A DNA stretch of 64,000 nucleotides from JABDGV01 sp964577935 (lineage in GTDB: Bacteria; Chlamydiota; Chlamydiia; Chlamydiales; FEN-1388), in contig CAZOAJ010000009.1 of assembly GCA_964577935.1 (NCBI GenBank), positions 14,304 through 78,303 of the forward strand, given 5' to 3'. Shown in pieces: positions 1 through 8,568 of the stretch (its first letter is position 1; every line of letters begins with the position of its first letter). The position numbers and the translations under genes are program-made. Under the pieces are notes generated by a model that was not told where the DNA came from, made no database searches, and saw only the letters and a list, made by a program, of their open reading frames with translations.

Positions 1-175
1 CGGAATGTCTAAAATTTAATAAATTTAGGGCAAGCTGGGGTGCTCCAGAAGTTTGTATCTCAGTTTTTGCATAGCAACTCACAGCGGCTGCAAGCGCTGG
101 AGCTCCATAAACAACTGAATGCTCACCTGAAAGTATCACCTTAGCTGGTGCTTGAGAATATAAATTGATAGTCAC
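1..175 (-). CDS. GHMP kinase, mevalonate kinase-like (5' part only)
   Basis: This is the N-terminal 58 codons of a gene that continues past the left edge. The reverse strand reads MTINLYSQAPAKVILSGEHS and then VVYGAPALAAAV. This is the classic GHMP-kinase N-terminus, and the GEHSVVYG.PAL pattern is most typical of mevalonate kinase, which phosphorylates mevalonate with ATP in isoprenoid synthesis. I chose the GTG at 173-175 as start because no in-frame ATG exists between it and the upstream stop. The frame stays open for about 20 more codons upstream, encoding a hydrophobic stretch, so a non-standard earlier start is possible. Homoserine or galactokinase-type GHMP kinases are alternatives, because the ATP loop and the C-terminus are not visible. 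Confidence 0.7.
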   Translation of the reverse strand, partial: MTINLYSQAPAKVILSGEHSVVYGAPALAAAVSCYAKTEIQTSGAPQLALNLLNFRHS

Positions 176-293
176 AAAAGGTAGAAAAACCAGTAATCTT
201 AAGAAAAGGATAGTGGAATGTGAAAAAAGGCTTCAATCGAAATAGGTAAAAAGGCTACGATTTCTGCACAGTCTGTTTTGCAGTTCTGTTAAT

Positions 294-367
294 GCTCTGG
301 TAGCTCAGCTGGATAGAGTGCCTGGCTACGAACCAGGAGGTCAGAGGTTCGAATCCTCTCCAGAGCA
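294..367 (+). tRNA. tRNA-Arg (anticodon ACG)
   Basis: A full cloverleaf folds here. The acceptor arms GCTCTGG and CCAGAGC pair over seven bases with discriminator A at 367. The anticodon stem CCTGG/CCAGG encloses the loop CTACGAA, giving anticodon ACG (arginine, read as ICG after A34 deamination). The T arm is AGAGG-TTCGAAT-CCTCT. The 3' CCA is not encoded. A T-rich stretch directly after the gene could end transcription. Confidence 0.97.
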
Positions 368-470
368 TGTTTTTTTTCTCATTCTTTTTTCCTCTTTAAC
401 TATTTATTCGTAATCGCGACAAATACAGCAGAAAATCAAACTCATTTCACAGTTTTACCCGGAAATTTCT

Positions 471-734
471 ATGATACAGTTTCGCAATGCATCTATTATT
501 GGCGCACTAGGTGTTGCAGGGATCACAAGCACGCGGATTCTGGAACAATCCAGTTCACGAAAAGAGGACTCAGCAAAGAATATTTCTCCTTTGGGAGTCA
601 AAACCGTTCAATTGTTTGAAAATCATGCTTGGAAAAACGAAGCGGTACCAGGAGAAGCATTAGCTCAAGTTCATCAGAGCAAACCTTCTAAGTCAATCGC
701 TGTAAACCATTTAGGCATCATCAAGAAGCAATAA
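471..734 (+). CDS. small hypothetical protein (87 aa)
   Basis: I do not recognise this gene. It encodes 87 residues with a short apolar N-terminal stretch (residues about 8-20, IIGALGVAGITST) followed by a polar Lys/Ser/Gln-rich body. There is no cysteine cluster or known motif. The apolar stretch is too short and weak for a clear signal peptide. It stands alone between tRNA-Arg and the metallohydrolase. No strong Shine-Dalgarno sequence precedes the ATG. It could be a lineage-specific small protein or a chance open frame. Confidence 0.5.
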   Translation: MIQFRNASIIGALGVAGITSTRILEQSSSRKEDSAKNISPLGVKTVQLFENHAWKNEAVPGEALAQVHQSKPSKSIAVNHLGIIKKQ

Positions 735-775
735 GCACGGATGTATTGCATTGGTATTGTCAATGTGAGACTATG

Positions 776-808
776 TCAAACTGTTTGACAATCTAACAAA
801 CAGTTTGA
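776..808. promoter_or_regulatory. perfect 12-bp inverted repeat abutting a start codon
   Basis: TCAAACTGTTTG at 776-787 is repeated in inverted orientation as CAAACAGTTTGA at 797-808, with nine bases between. The right arm ends three bases before the ATG at 812. Each arm is itself nearly palindromic. It occupies the place where a ribosome-binding site should be. It could be an operator, an RNA hairpin hiding the start, or a terminator for the 471-734 gene, though no T-run follows. Confidence 0.45.
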
Positions 809-811
809 TTC

Positions 812-1489
812 ATGAATTCCTCTTCCTCTTTTCCACATTTGCTCTATAAAGCAAACGAGCTTTCGATATGGGTATTGGCTACAGGGCCCGTTGAGACAAA
901 TGCATATCTTATTGCCTCTCATGAAACAAAAGAGGCATTTATCATTGACCCCGCAGACGGTTCGTTTAAACAATTCGCTTCTATTCTTTCCTCTTTTGAG
1001 CTCACGCTATCAGGGATTATTCTGACTCATTCTCATTGGGATCATATTGTCGATACAGCGCTATGGAAAAAAGCACATCCTGAGGCTTGGATCGCAATTC
1101 ACGAACTTGACCGTCCAAATCTTGAAAAACCAGGATCAGACAACCTTCCTTGCTGGATTAAAATCACACCTACACAGGCATCAAAAATGCTCAAAGATGG
1201 AGACTCTCTACAAATTGGCACATCGATTTGGAGTGTCATACACACACCTGGGCACTCTTTTGGATCAGTTTGCCTATTCTGCGCCGAATATAAACTACTT
1301 TTTTCCGGAGACACACTTTTCAAAGGAACGTATGGAAATATCTCCTTCCCAACATCCCAACCGAAGAAAATGGGAGAGTCTCTCCAAAAGCTTTTGAAAC
1401 TTCCAGGCGAGACGATTGTATTCCCGGGTCATGGTATAGCAACAACAATCAAACAAGAATCTTCCTGGCTGCAGAATATTACCCGATAA
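812..1489 (+). CDS. MBL-fold metallohydrolase (glyoxalase II-like)
   Basis: This is a metallo-beta-lactamase-fold hydrolase of 225 residues, the size of YcbL/GloB-like type II glyoxalases. The zinc-binding motif HSHWDH sits at about residues 72-77, followed by HTPGHS near residue 143, FSGDTLF near 165 and PGHG near 207. These supply the usual dinuclear metal ligands. Family members hydrolyse thioesters such as S-lactoylglutathione in the cytoplasm. The substrate here cannot be read from sequence. The protein lacks the C-terminal substrate-binding domain of long glyoxalase II. The start lies directly after an inverted repeat and has no visible Shine-Dalgarno sequence. Confidence 0.85.
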   Translation: MNSSSSFPHLLYKANELSIWVLATGPVETNAYLIASHETKEAFIIDPADGSFKQFASILSSFELTLSGIILTHSHWDHIVDTALWKKAHPEAWIAIHELDRPNLEKPGSDNLPCWIKITPTQASKMLKDGDSLQIGTSIWSVIHTPGHSFGSVCLFCAEYKLLFSGDTLFKGTYGNISFPTSQPKKMGESLQKLLKLPGETIVFPGHGIATTIKQESSWLQNITR

Positions 1490-1530
1490 CTTGCCTTAAG
1501 AATCTGTATGGGAATATTTTTTACACGATC

Positions 1531-2607
1531 TTATACAAAAGAGAGTCCTTGTGCTTTATTTCGCAGATATTCAGCACGCACCTTATGAAATTGATCTATA
1601 GAAATTGATTTCTGAGTTATGTGAGCAAGATGAGCTCTTCGGCATTGAAAAAAAAGCTCATTGATAGTGGAAATATCAACGCCCTGTATCCATCCAAGCT
1701 CGACACCAAGTTTTACAAGAGAAAGAGATTTTAATGCTTCGGTTGTTCCTAATGAAAACGAGTGCTGAAGGATCCCTAAAGCACGACTAACTTTATCTAG
1801 AGCATCCTCAGGCCTCAAATTCTTGAGCTCTTCTCTAAAAACTTTTTCCTGCAAGGAGAGATGTAGTGCGGCCTTATGAAGAGTAGATATAATAATCTCT
1901 TCGGTTACTCCAATTGTATATCGATTCTTTAGAACAGCGATGTCGCCCAAAAGAGTGTCAAAAGCACCCTGTAAACTATTTACAAGAACTCCTTCTTCAC
2001 GAAGCTTATCGAAAATGGAATTTGATTTCCCAAGCAATTCCATCGCTGGGACATGCATGAAGCCTGAGACAACAAGTCCCGTTCCAGCAAGAAGAGGGTT
2101 AGATGTTAAATAACCAAAAGTTTCCGAAAAGGCAAATTGCACGTTTTTTTGAAGTCTCTCTTCAATTGCAATCATCTCCTTCCACGTGCGTTCAGGATCT
2201 TGTGTTGTATTCAGAGAAAAAAAATGAAGATGATCATCAACATTGACCATAAAGAGATGATGATCTGTCGCATCAACCAAAAACACCTCTCCAAGATGCG
2301 GTTGTGGAGCTGGATCAAACACAAGAAAGTGCTCCAGGAGATACTCTCTTTGAAGTGGAGAAAGATCGCTTGCAGGCAGTACACTTAAATTGGGACACCC
2401 TGAAAATGACTTAAGTGCTTGAACAATAAGTTGAATAATATGTGTTTTACGCTCTGCATCTAGTCGAGAAGGGAAATGAAACTTATCGACGTTGCGATAC
2501 AGCTGCAAGGAGGTGGCAAGCCAAATACTATTGCTGTTTGCTTTCCATGGTTTGTCGAGCAGCGGAAATTCTAAAACTTGAGTTTTGCTTAAGGATTTAT
2601 CGATCAT
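1531..2607 (-). CDS. mcsB: McsB-type protein arginine kinase
   Basis: This ATP:guanido phosphotransferase-family protein (358 aa) matches bacterial McsB in length and in landmarks such as IWLATSLQLYRN near the N-terminus, EDALDKVSRALGILQHSFSL in the C-terminal half and the substrate-domain arrangement. McsB phosphorylates arginine residues on proteins, marking them for ClpC/ClpP in Bacillus. Chlamydiae carry a homologue next to McsA. The ATG overlaps the mcsA stop by four bases (ATGA), so the two are translationally coupled. The usual guanido-kinase N-terminus is slightly divergent, and I cannot confirm every catalytic residue. Confidence 0.87.
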   Translation of the reverse strand: MIDKSLSKTQVLEFPLLDKPWKANSNSIWLATSLQLYRNVDKFHFPSRLDAERKTHIIQLIVQALKSFSGCPNLSVLPASDLSPLQREYLLEHFLVFDPAPQPHLGEVFLVDATDHHLFMVNVDDHLHFFSLNTTQDPERTWKEMIAIEERLQKNVQFAFSETFGYLTSNPLLAGTGLVVSGFMHVPAMELLGKSNSIFDKLREEGVLVNSLQGAFDTLLGDIAVLKNRYTIGVTEEIIISTLHKAALHLSLQEKVFREELKNLRPEDALDKVSRALGILQHSFSLGTTEALKSLSLVKLGVELGWIQGVDISTINELFFQCRRAHLAHITQKSISIDQFHKVRAEYLRNKAQGLSFV

Positions 2608-3275
2608 GAAAGCGAATCCTCTTGTCCATTCTTCGATTTTTTGGAATGGTTTTCTCGGTTATCCCCTGGTCGATCTCCTGCTGCCTCCTCTAAATTTCCT
2701 CCTTGAGTAATTTCTCGGATTTGATCTCTGAGAAGGGCCGCTTCTTCATACTCTTCTCTTCCCAAAGTCTCACTTAAAGCTTCATGAAGAGCGTACAAGC
2801 GAATTGACGGGATCTGTTCGGCTTTTTGCCCAGGCCTTCGGCCCGTATGCAAACATACGCCCTTCTTAATGGGAGTACTCTTTATCGCAATCCTTTCAGA
2901 GAGAGACAACTCTTGGATAAGCTCATCGCCAAAAATCTCATAACACAAGGAACATCCAAGGGGTGATCCCATTTTAATAAGATCAAGAGTTAGTCCGCAG
3001 CCTCCACAAACGACTTCGGCCTGAGAAGAGATCTGCTGAGTGCGCAACACAGACTGCCCTCTCAGCTTTTCTCGCAAGAAAGGGCAATCATTGCACATAC
3101 TGGTATTCGTGATATTTTTCCCCACAATTTCTGTGTAAACAACACGAATAGGCTTTTTACAGCCACTGCATTCTAAATGACGTTCTGGTAACTCTTCCAC
3201 ATGACACCATTCCTCGTACCTTGAGACCTTATCACTCTTAATTTTATTCTGCATCAAGAGTTCGACATTCATCAA
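2604..3275 (-). CDS. mcsA: McsA-like zinc-finger/UVR-domain protein
   Basis: The protein has 223 residues. Four CxxC-type pairs are visible (CSGCKK, CNDC, CGGCGL, CSLCYE), the zinc-binding layout of McsA, which activates the arginine kinase McsB. A UVR motif (UvrB/UvrC-interaction type) follows near residues 165-190, around ALHEALSETLGREEYEEAALLRD in two parts. The acidic, Lys/Ser-rich tail is variable in the family. It is the first gene of a two-gene operon with mcsB. The first zinc pair is preceded by a 35-residue N-terminal extension. Confidence 0.85.
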   Translation of the reverse strand: MMNVELLMQNKIKSDKVSRYEEWCHVEELPERHLECSGCKKPIRVVYTEIVGKNITNTSMCNDCPFLREKLRGQSVLRTQQISSQAEVVCGGCGLTLDLIKMGSPLGCSLCYEIFGDELIQELSLSERIAIKSTPIKKGVCLHTGRRPGQKAEQIPSIRLYALHEALSETLGREEYEEAALLRDQIREITQGGNLEEAAGDRPGDNRENHSKKSKNGQEDSLS

Positions 3276-3303
3276 TTCCTACAAAAATATCCTCTTAAAC
3301 GCA

Positions 3304-6015
3304 CTATAAAGACTTTTTTCCTAATTTTGCTGCCGAATTAAGAGCATCCCTGATGGTCATTCCTTCATATTTTTCAATCCCCTTCAAGTAGGGCATTGTA
3401 ACCCGCAGCTCTTCCAGATACGCTCCTGTTAATTGCCTATTAGCTACCTCATTGATTTCTTGGTCAATAGCTTCAGGTTTCTGGTTAATAAGCTGATTAA
3501 ATGATTCTTTTTGGTCCGGAAAAACTTCTAAGGATTTCCCCTCTTCCTTCTGAGCTATAAGATCCCCTTTACTGTAGAGCTTGTACATGCCGACCCTTTC
3601 AGAATTCTGCACTTTTTCTATAAGATCTAGTCTATTTTGTCGTATCCCTTTATACCCCTTTGCAACGGCATCAAAAGGAACTAAAGGGTCTTCTCCCTGA
3701 GGAGATCGTGTTAAAACTCTTAAGCAGGACCACTCCAATGGGACATCAATATCTAAGAAATGAGCTTTTGTTCCCCTTGCCTCTGAGGAGGAGATAACAT
3801 CATAAACATCTTGTTTATCCGCAAGGCGTTTATCGATAATTACGGAAGACATTGGCGCCTGCCTCATAATATCATCGACCAAATGAGAGGTGACAACAGA
3901 GCTCTCACGGTGAACTTGTGCATGAGAAATTTGTGAATTTTTTTGTATTAATGAGGATTTGATAGCATCTGGGTTGATTGCTCCCCGAACCTCCCCGTGA
4001 ATATCAACAGCTCGCTTAAAAAAAGGATCTACTCTGAGAGATCGAGTTTTCCCCGAAGCTGTATTTCCACGAAGAGCATATGTAGCTGGCTGTGTATCGT
4101 TTATTCGACGAGAAAGCTGCAGGGCTTCATCGAATTTTTCACTTATGATTTGGCGTTGGAATGAAAGTCGTTTGGGATGCCATTCTTTCTCTTTCATAAC
4201 TTTATTCACCTCTTCACAAAACTGTGGATCGTTAGAATAAGTAAAGGCCTGGCAACTGGAAATCCCCCCTTCGCTTAATAAAAGACATTCCTCTCTCAAT
4301 GAATATGATCTATCGACATATTGCTGTGGAACAATATTTGCCGTTTTGACATTGTTATATTCGATCTGTTTTAATGTAGATAACACTTTTGAAGGAGAAT
4401 ATTCTGAGTAATCAATAGCTGTAGTATTTTTCCCTTCTAAAAAATCATGCGTCCAACTTTCCAATTTATTTTCTTCAACAGTGGGCGTTTTAACCTCAAT
4501 TTTATGTCCTTCTTTCAAATTCGGAAGAGCCTCGATGCCTGATTTCAAGGCCTTCATCAAAGGATGCGTGAGCTGAATGGCTCGAAAGAGAAAAACGATT
4601 TTTTGCTTCGTTGCATCGTCCCACTCCTCTGATTGTTTTTGTTCTTTCCATTGAGTTTCTAATAATGCAAAACGAACCTGCGTTTCATACTCTTTTGAAT
4701 ACCTAAATCCTGTCTTGTGTTCGAATGCCTCCAATTTCTTTTCAAAAGTATTTTTTGCAGCTTTGATGGCATCTAAAGGATTGGCAGATCCTGGAGAACC
4801 TGTTTTTTTTACATCTGATGACCGCAGTTGTTGTTCAAAGAGAAGAGCAATAGGTGCATACCGTCTTCTTATGTCAACATACTCATTAAAGGACAGAGAC
4901 TCATCTGTTAGCTCTTCTGATAATGAATTTAAAAAGCTCTCTATTGAAGCATTGGATTGAGGATCCAATCCATTTTTAAAAAAATAATCCTGTCCTTCAA
5001 ATATCGTTTTTTCAAGATCGGATAGGGTTTCATTGAGTTGTTCGTGAGCTTGACTATAGAATTTAAGATCTTTTTCCAAATGATCTGCGAAAGAATTAGA
5101 ATACTCTTCTACGGTTGCAGGACTAAATAGTGTTTGTGCAAGATTTTGGAAAAAAGCACCGAAAAAACTTGGTTGCTCATCTTTTTGATTCTTGTTAATG
5201 AACCCAGACGCAGCCTTAGACAATTGCTCACTTGAAGTTTTGAATTGCTCTTGAAGCAACGTTAATTTTTGAACAGCCTCTGAAAATTCCCTATAATTCG
5301 AGATTGCATTTTCAGGTCCATCATTAACTAACTTGTCATAGGCTCTTAGAACCTCTTCTCTTCTCATCTCAAGGATAAGAGGGAATTTCTCGTGTATAAA
5401 TGAGGAGTGTTCTTTTAATGAGGACTCAACATGATAAAAGACTCCCTTCATCTTTCCATCAAGATACTCATGGTATTTTGCTGGATATCCTTTATCGGAT
5501 TTACTCAATTCCGAATAAAGCTGATACATTTTCTCAAAAGCACGCAACGTATCTACATAGTTTGTGCATGAAAAACTAGATTCTCCTTCACCAAGTCGTA
5601 ACCAAGATGTTTGGTCATTAACCTTGCCCAACGCTTGATCCAGCTCTTCTGAAAGTTTCATAAATTTTTCATCAAATTCCAGAAGATTTCTTGCAACATC
5701 TACTGTCGCTAAAGAGCTATCAATCACATGTCCGAGATTTTCTGCATGAAAACGATCTCCAACAGACGATTTCAGAGGACTTAACATCTCCTTGCATTTT
5801 TTCAGTTGGTTACATTTTTCACGTATGACTGTAATACTTCTTTTATTCGGGTCAGCAATTTCATTGACAAGTGCTTTTGAATAAATTTCTATTTGTGTGC
5901 TGACTTTTTTAACTTTTTGCGATGCTCCATCGCCAATTTTTCCAGCTGATTTCGATTGTTTTGAGATTTTTTCGGCAACAGTATTGAAAACTGGATTCAT
6001 TGATGGAGAAATCAT
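3304..6015 (-). CDS. large coiled-coil protein with C-terminal zeta-toxin-like kinase domain
   Basis: This 903-residue protein has two visible parts. Residues 1 to about 600 are polar, rich in Lys, Glu and Ser, and predicted helical or coiled-coil. From about residue 640 comes a P-loop (GNTASGKT, residues 650-657), then INPDAIKSSL, VHRESS and VIIDKRL. The order of P-loop, Asp-containing helix, His-Arg-x-Ser and a late Arg-rich segment is that of zeta-toxin and related UDP-GlcNAc/nucleotide kinases. There is no signal peptide. No antitoxin-like small gene is adjacent. In an intracellular bacterium, a type III effector is a reasonable inference. The kinase substrate is unknown, and the N-terminal region resembles nothing I recognise. 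Confidence 0.65.
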   Translation of the reverse strand: MISPSMNPVFNTVAEKISKQSKSAGKIGDGASQKVKKVSTQIEIYSKALVNEIADPNKRSITVIREKCNQLKKCKEMLSPLKSSVGDRFHAENLGHVIDSSLATVDVARNLLEFDEKFMKLSEELDQALGKVNDQTSWLRLGEGESSFSCTNYVDTLRAFEKMYQLYSELSKSDKGYPAKYHEYLDGKMKGVFYHVESSLKEHSSFIHEKFPLILEMRREEVLRAYDKLVNDGPENAISNYREFSEAVQKLTLLQEQFKTSSEQLSKAASGFINKNQKDEQPSFFGAFFQNLAQTLFSPATVEEYSNSFADHLEKDLKFYSQAHEQLNETLSDLEKTIFEGQDYFFKNGLDPQSNASIESFLNSLSEELTDESLSFNEYVDIRRRYAPIALLFEQQLRSSDVKKTGSPGSANPLDAIKAAKNTFEKKLEAFEHKTGFRYSKEYETQVRFALLETQWKEQKQSEEWDDATKQKIVFLFRAIQLTHPLMKALKSGIEALPNLKEGHKIEVKTPTVEENKLESWTHDFLEGKNTTAIDYSEYSPSKVLSTLKQIEYNNVKTANIVPQQYVDRSYSLREECLLLSEGGISSCQAFTYSNDPQFCEEVNKVMKEKEWHPKRLSFQRQIISEKFDEALQLSRRINDTQPATYALRGNTASGKTRSLRVDPFFKRAVDIHGEVRGAINPDAIKSSLIQKNSQISHAQVHRESSVVTSHLVDDIMRQAPMSSVIIDKRLADKQDVYDVISSSEARGTKAHFLDIDVPLEWSCLRVLTRSPQGEDPLVPFDAVAKGYKGIRQNRLDLIEKVQNSERVGMYKLYSKGDLIAQKEEGKSLEVFPDQKESFNQLINQKPEAIDQEINEVANRQLTGAYLEELRVTMPYLKGIEKYEGMTIRDALNSAAKLGKKSL

Positions 6016-6108
6016 ATATGCCTTTATTCTTTTTCTTATCGTATAGCATATAATTTTTTATTTAATTCGATGAACCAACCTTGTAATAAAATTTTTGAAA
6101 AAAGACTC

Positions 6109-6166
6109 AAAAAAGCAGCCTAAAGAACATTGCCGCAGGTTTTACGGTGCTATGGATAAAGGCTGC
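6109..6166 (-). terminator. stem-loop with T-run, leftward
   Basis: On the minus strand GCAGCCT (from 6166) pairs with AGGCTGC (ending 6115) and is followed by TTTTTT. The loop is long (about 38 bases) and contains a smaller CCG/CGG stem. It lies about 100 bases downstream of the pseudouridine synthase stop and upstream of the 903-residue protein gene. This fits an intrinsic terminator separating the two units. The rest of the 247-base gap is AT-rich. Confidence 0.5.
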
Positions 6167-6239
6167 AAAATATTCAAGTAGGCATTTCACCAAAGACTTC
6201 TCCTGTAAATATATACTTCTTTTGAGACGATCTTCGATG

Positions 6240-6264
6240 AAATGTAGGGAACAGCCTTACATTT
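6240..6264 (-). terminator. hairpin over the stop codon of the RluA-family gene
   Basis: AAATGTAGGG at 6240-6249 pairs with CCTTACATTT at 6255-6264 over ten positions, with one G-T wobble and loop AACAG. It overlaps the stop codon at 6263-6265. No T-run follows on the minus strand, so it may protect the 3' end or aid termination rather than terminate alone. Confidence 0.4.
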
Positions 6265-7099
6265 AAACAGGCACTAGCTTGTCAAAAAGCCTCGGCGGTT
6301 TAGAAGTAAAATGCATTTTCTTTTCTTTGATCGGATGGGTGAATTCAAGCTCTTTTGCATGAAGACAAAGCCTTGGCACATCGAACTGAGCACCATACCT
6401 CATATCACCCGCAACAGGATGGCCTGAATTCTGTGTATGAACGCGAATTTGATGTTTTTTACCTGTTTTCAGGGTACATTCAACACGAGAAAATCTTGAA
6501 CCGCATTTAATTACTTTATATGAGGTAATTGCCTGCTCTGCTTCAGGATCTGCCGATGTAGATACCACAACAAGATTGACACCTGTTTCTCTTAAATACT
6601 CATCCCAAATTCCAGCACCTTTGAGAGTTCCCTCAACGATTACCTCATACACTCGCTTCATCTTTCGAACGCGAAGCTCTTCTTTAAGCTTGATATAGGC
6701 TGCATAGGTCCTTGCAAAGAGCAAGAGTCCTGATGTCTCCTTGTCAAGTCGATGCACCACAAAGACAAGCTTCTTATAGCGCTGCTTTAAATAGGCATGG
6801 ACCGACATTTCATTTCCAGTCTCCTTAGCAACACTTAATAAACCTGCAGGCTTATCTATAACCACAACGTCCGGATCTTCGTAAACGATTTTGAAAGGCT
6901 CTCCTTTATGTGCAGGTTTTGCAACAAAGTGAAGCGATTGTCCTTTTTCCAACATCGTCCGAGGATCATGGCTTGGCGTGTTATCAATCAAAAACCGACC
7001 ATCTGAAATCCACTCACGAACTGATGTTTTACTGCTCTCTGGGAACTTTGATACGACAAAGTCAAACAAAGAGGAAGGGGCTGCAATATTCCATTTCAT
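6263..7099 (-). CDS. RluA-family RNA pseudouridine synthase
   Basis: This 278-residue enzyme converts uridines in rRNA or tRNA to pseudouridine. An S4-type RNA-binding domain occupies about residues 10-60 (VREWISDGRFLIDN...). It is followed by the catalytic domain with VVIDKPAGLL and the active-site motif HRLDKETSG near residue 117, whose Asp is the nucleophile. The later KTGKKHQIRVH is the usual RluA-family motif II/III region. The family member cannot be resolved (RluA, RluC, RluD or a chlamydial paralogue), so the target base is unknown. The gene runs leftward alone and is divergent from enolase. Confidence 0.9.
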   Translation of the reverse strand: MKWNIAAPSSLFDFVVSKFPESSKTSVREWISDGRFLIDNTPSHDPRTMLEKGQSLHFVAKPAHKGEPFKIVYEDPDVVVIDKPAGLLSVAKETGNEMSVHAYLKQRYKKLVFVVHRLDKETSGLLLFARTYAAYIKLKEELRVRKMKRVYEVIVEGTLKGAGIWDEYLRETGVNLVVVSTSADPEAEQAITSYKVIKCGSRFSRVECTLKTGKKHQIRVHTQNSGHPVAGDMRYGAQFDVPRLCLHAKELEFTHPIKEKKMHFTSKPPRLFDKLVPV

Positions 7100-7205
7100 A
7101 GGAGGGATCCCAAAAGGCTAATAATTCTATCTTTTCTAAGAGTATCTGACTGGCACTATCCATTCATCTGCTATTCGTCCATTTGCTTAAAGCCGCGCAT
7201 GCAAA

Positions 7206-7233
7206 TTGACGAAAAGAACAAAGGATGTAAAAG
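7206..7233 (+). promoter_or_regulatory. possible sigma-66/70 promoter of eno
   Basis: TTGACG at 7206-7211 and TAAAAG at 7228-7233 are separated by 16 bases and match the -35 and -10 consensus at five and four of six positions. The ATG follows at 7260, with GAGGG at 7246-7250 as ribosome-binding site. Confidence 0.4.
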
Positions 7234-7259
7234 TTTACCTCGAATGAGGGAATTATATC

Positions 7260-8558
7260 ATGAGCAGAATTTCTCAAGTGAAAGGATTCGAACTTCTCGA
7301 TTCTCGAGGGACTCCAACAGTCGGATGTCGAATCCGCCTTGAAGATGGCACAGAGGCATTTTCATATGTACCATCAGGCGCATCAACAGGAACATTTGAA
7401 GCAGTGGAAAAAAGGGATAAAGACCCAAATCGATATAAAGGCAAAGGAGTCCTTGAAGCTTGCGCCGCAATCGATGATGAAATTGCACAGACACTTATCG
7501 GCAAATCACCGTTTGAGCAACAAGAACTTGACTGTCTGATGATCTCCCTCGATGGAACTCCAAATAAATCACGGCTTGGTGCAAATGCCATTTTAGCCGC
7601 CTCTCTAGCTCTGGCTCGAGCCTCTGCTCAATCGCTAAAAATTCCACTTTGGAAGTATTTAGGAGGTCCCTGCGCACGAATTCTTCCAATCCCCATGATG
7701 AATATCTTAAACGGGGGTGCACATGCAGATAACTCTCTCGATTTCCAAGAATTCATGATTCGGCCAATTGGAGCCTCCTCATTTTCTGAGGCAATCCGGT
7801 GGGGAGCTGAAGTTTTTATGAGTTTAAAAGCGGTGCTCAAAAAACGAGGTCTTTCAACTGCTGTTGGAGATGAAGGAGGATTTGCTCCAAATCTTCAAGG
7901 AGATCAAGAAGCTCTCGATTTAATCATCGACTCTATCGTCGCAGCAGGCCTTCAACCCGGATCGGATATATCTATCGCCATGGACTGTGCCGCCACTGAG
8001 CTTTATGATAAAAAATCAGATCGATATATCGAGAAAAAACGTATTGCTCGCGGAGAAAAGGGATCATCAAGATCATCTTCCGAGCAAATTGAATACTTAG
8101 ACTCACTTGTAAAAACCTATCCGATCGACTCGATTGAAGATGGTCTTGCAGAAGACGATTGGAGGGGGTGGACTCTTTTGAATCAAAAACTCGGCAGCCG
8201 AATACAAATTGTTGGAGATGACCTCTTCGTAACCAATCCCCACTTCTTGCAGCGCGGAATTCGTGAAAAAAGTGCTAATGCCATTTTAATCAAACTCAAT
8301 CAAATCGGCACTTTGAGCGAAACGATTGAAACAGTCTCTATCGCCCAGCAGGCCGGAATGGGAACCATAATTTCGCACCGGTCAGGTGAAACAGAGGATA
8401 GTTTTATAGCGGACTTGAGCGTAGCCCTCAGGAGCGGGCAAATTAAAACAGGAGCGCCCTGTCGTTCGGACAGAATAGCAAAATATAACAGACTTTTAGT
8501 CATAGAGTCTGATCTTGGGAAGACAGCCCACTACGCAGGGCAAACTCTTTCTCTCTAA
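7260..8558 (+). CDS. eno: enolase
   Basis: Enolase (432 aa, normal length) interconverts 2-phosphoglycerate and phosphoenolpyruvate in glycolysis. Visible family landmarks are LDSRGTPTVG, the mobile loop SGASTG, NILNGGAHADN, VGDEGGFAPN, and the metal ligands in AMDCAATE, SIEDGLAEDD and VGDDLFVTN. The catalytic Lys lies in AILIKLNQIGT, and SHRSGETEDSFIADL is the C-terminal signature. A good GAGGG Shine-Dalgarno sequence precedes the ATG. With the PEP carboxykinase at 34.2 kb, it supports central carbon flow through PEP. A strong hairpin follows the stop. Confidence 0.98.
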   Translation: MSRISQVKGFELLDSRGTPTVGCRIRLEDGTEAFSYVPSGASTGTFEAVEKRDKDPNRYKGKGVLEACAAIDDEIAQTLIGKSPFEQQELDCLMISLDGTPNKSRLGANAILAASLALARASAQSLKIPLWKYLGGPCARILPIPMMNILNGGAHADNSLDFQEFMIRPIGASSFSEAIRWGAEVFMSLKAVLKKRGLSTAVGDEGGFAPNLQGDQEALDLIIDSIVAAGLQPGSDISIAMDCAATELYDKKSDRYIEKKRIARGEKGSSRSSSEQIEYLDSLVKTYPIDSIEDGLAEDDWRGWTLLNQKLGSRIQIVGDDLFVTNPHFLQRGIREKSANAILIKLNQIGTLSETIETVSIAQQAGMGTIISHRSGETEDSFIADLSVALRSGQIKTGAPCRSDRIAKYNRLLVIESDLGKTAHYAGQTLSL

Positions 8559-8568
8559 AAGTTTCTCG

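Noticed and set aside
3304..6015. Zeta toxin-antitoxin operon
   Set aside because: No small epsilon-like or other antitoxin gene lies on either side; the flanking genes are McsA and a pseudouridine synthase.
7258..7840. Several open frames on the minus strand across enolase
   Set aside because: They lie antisense to a complete enolase, have no family motif, and are explained by codon bias of the real gene.
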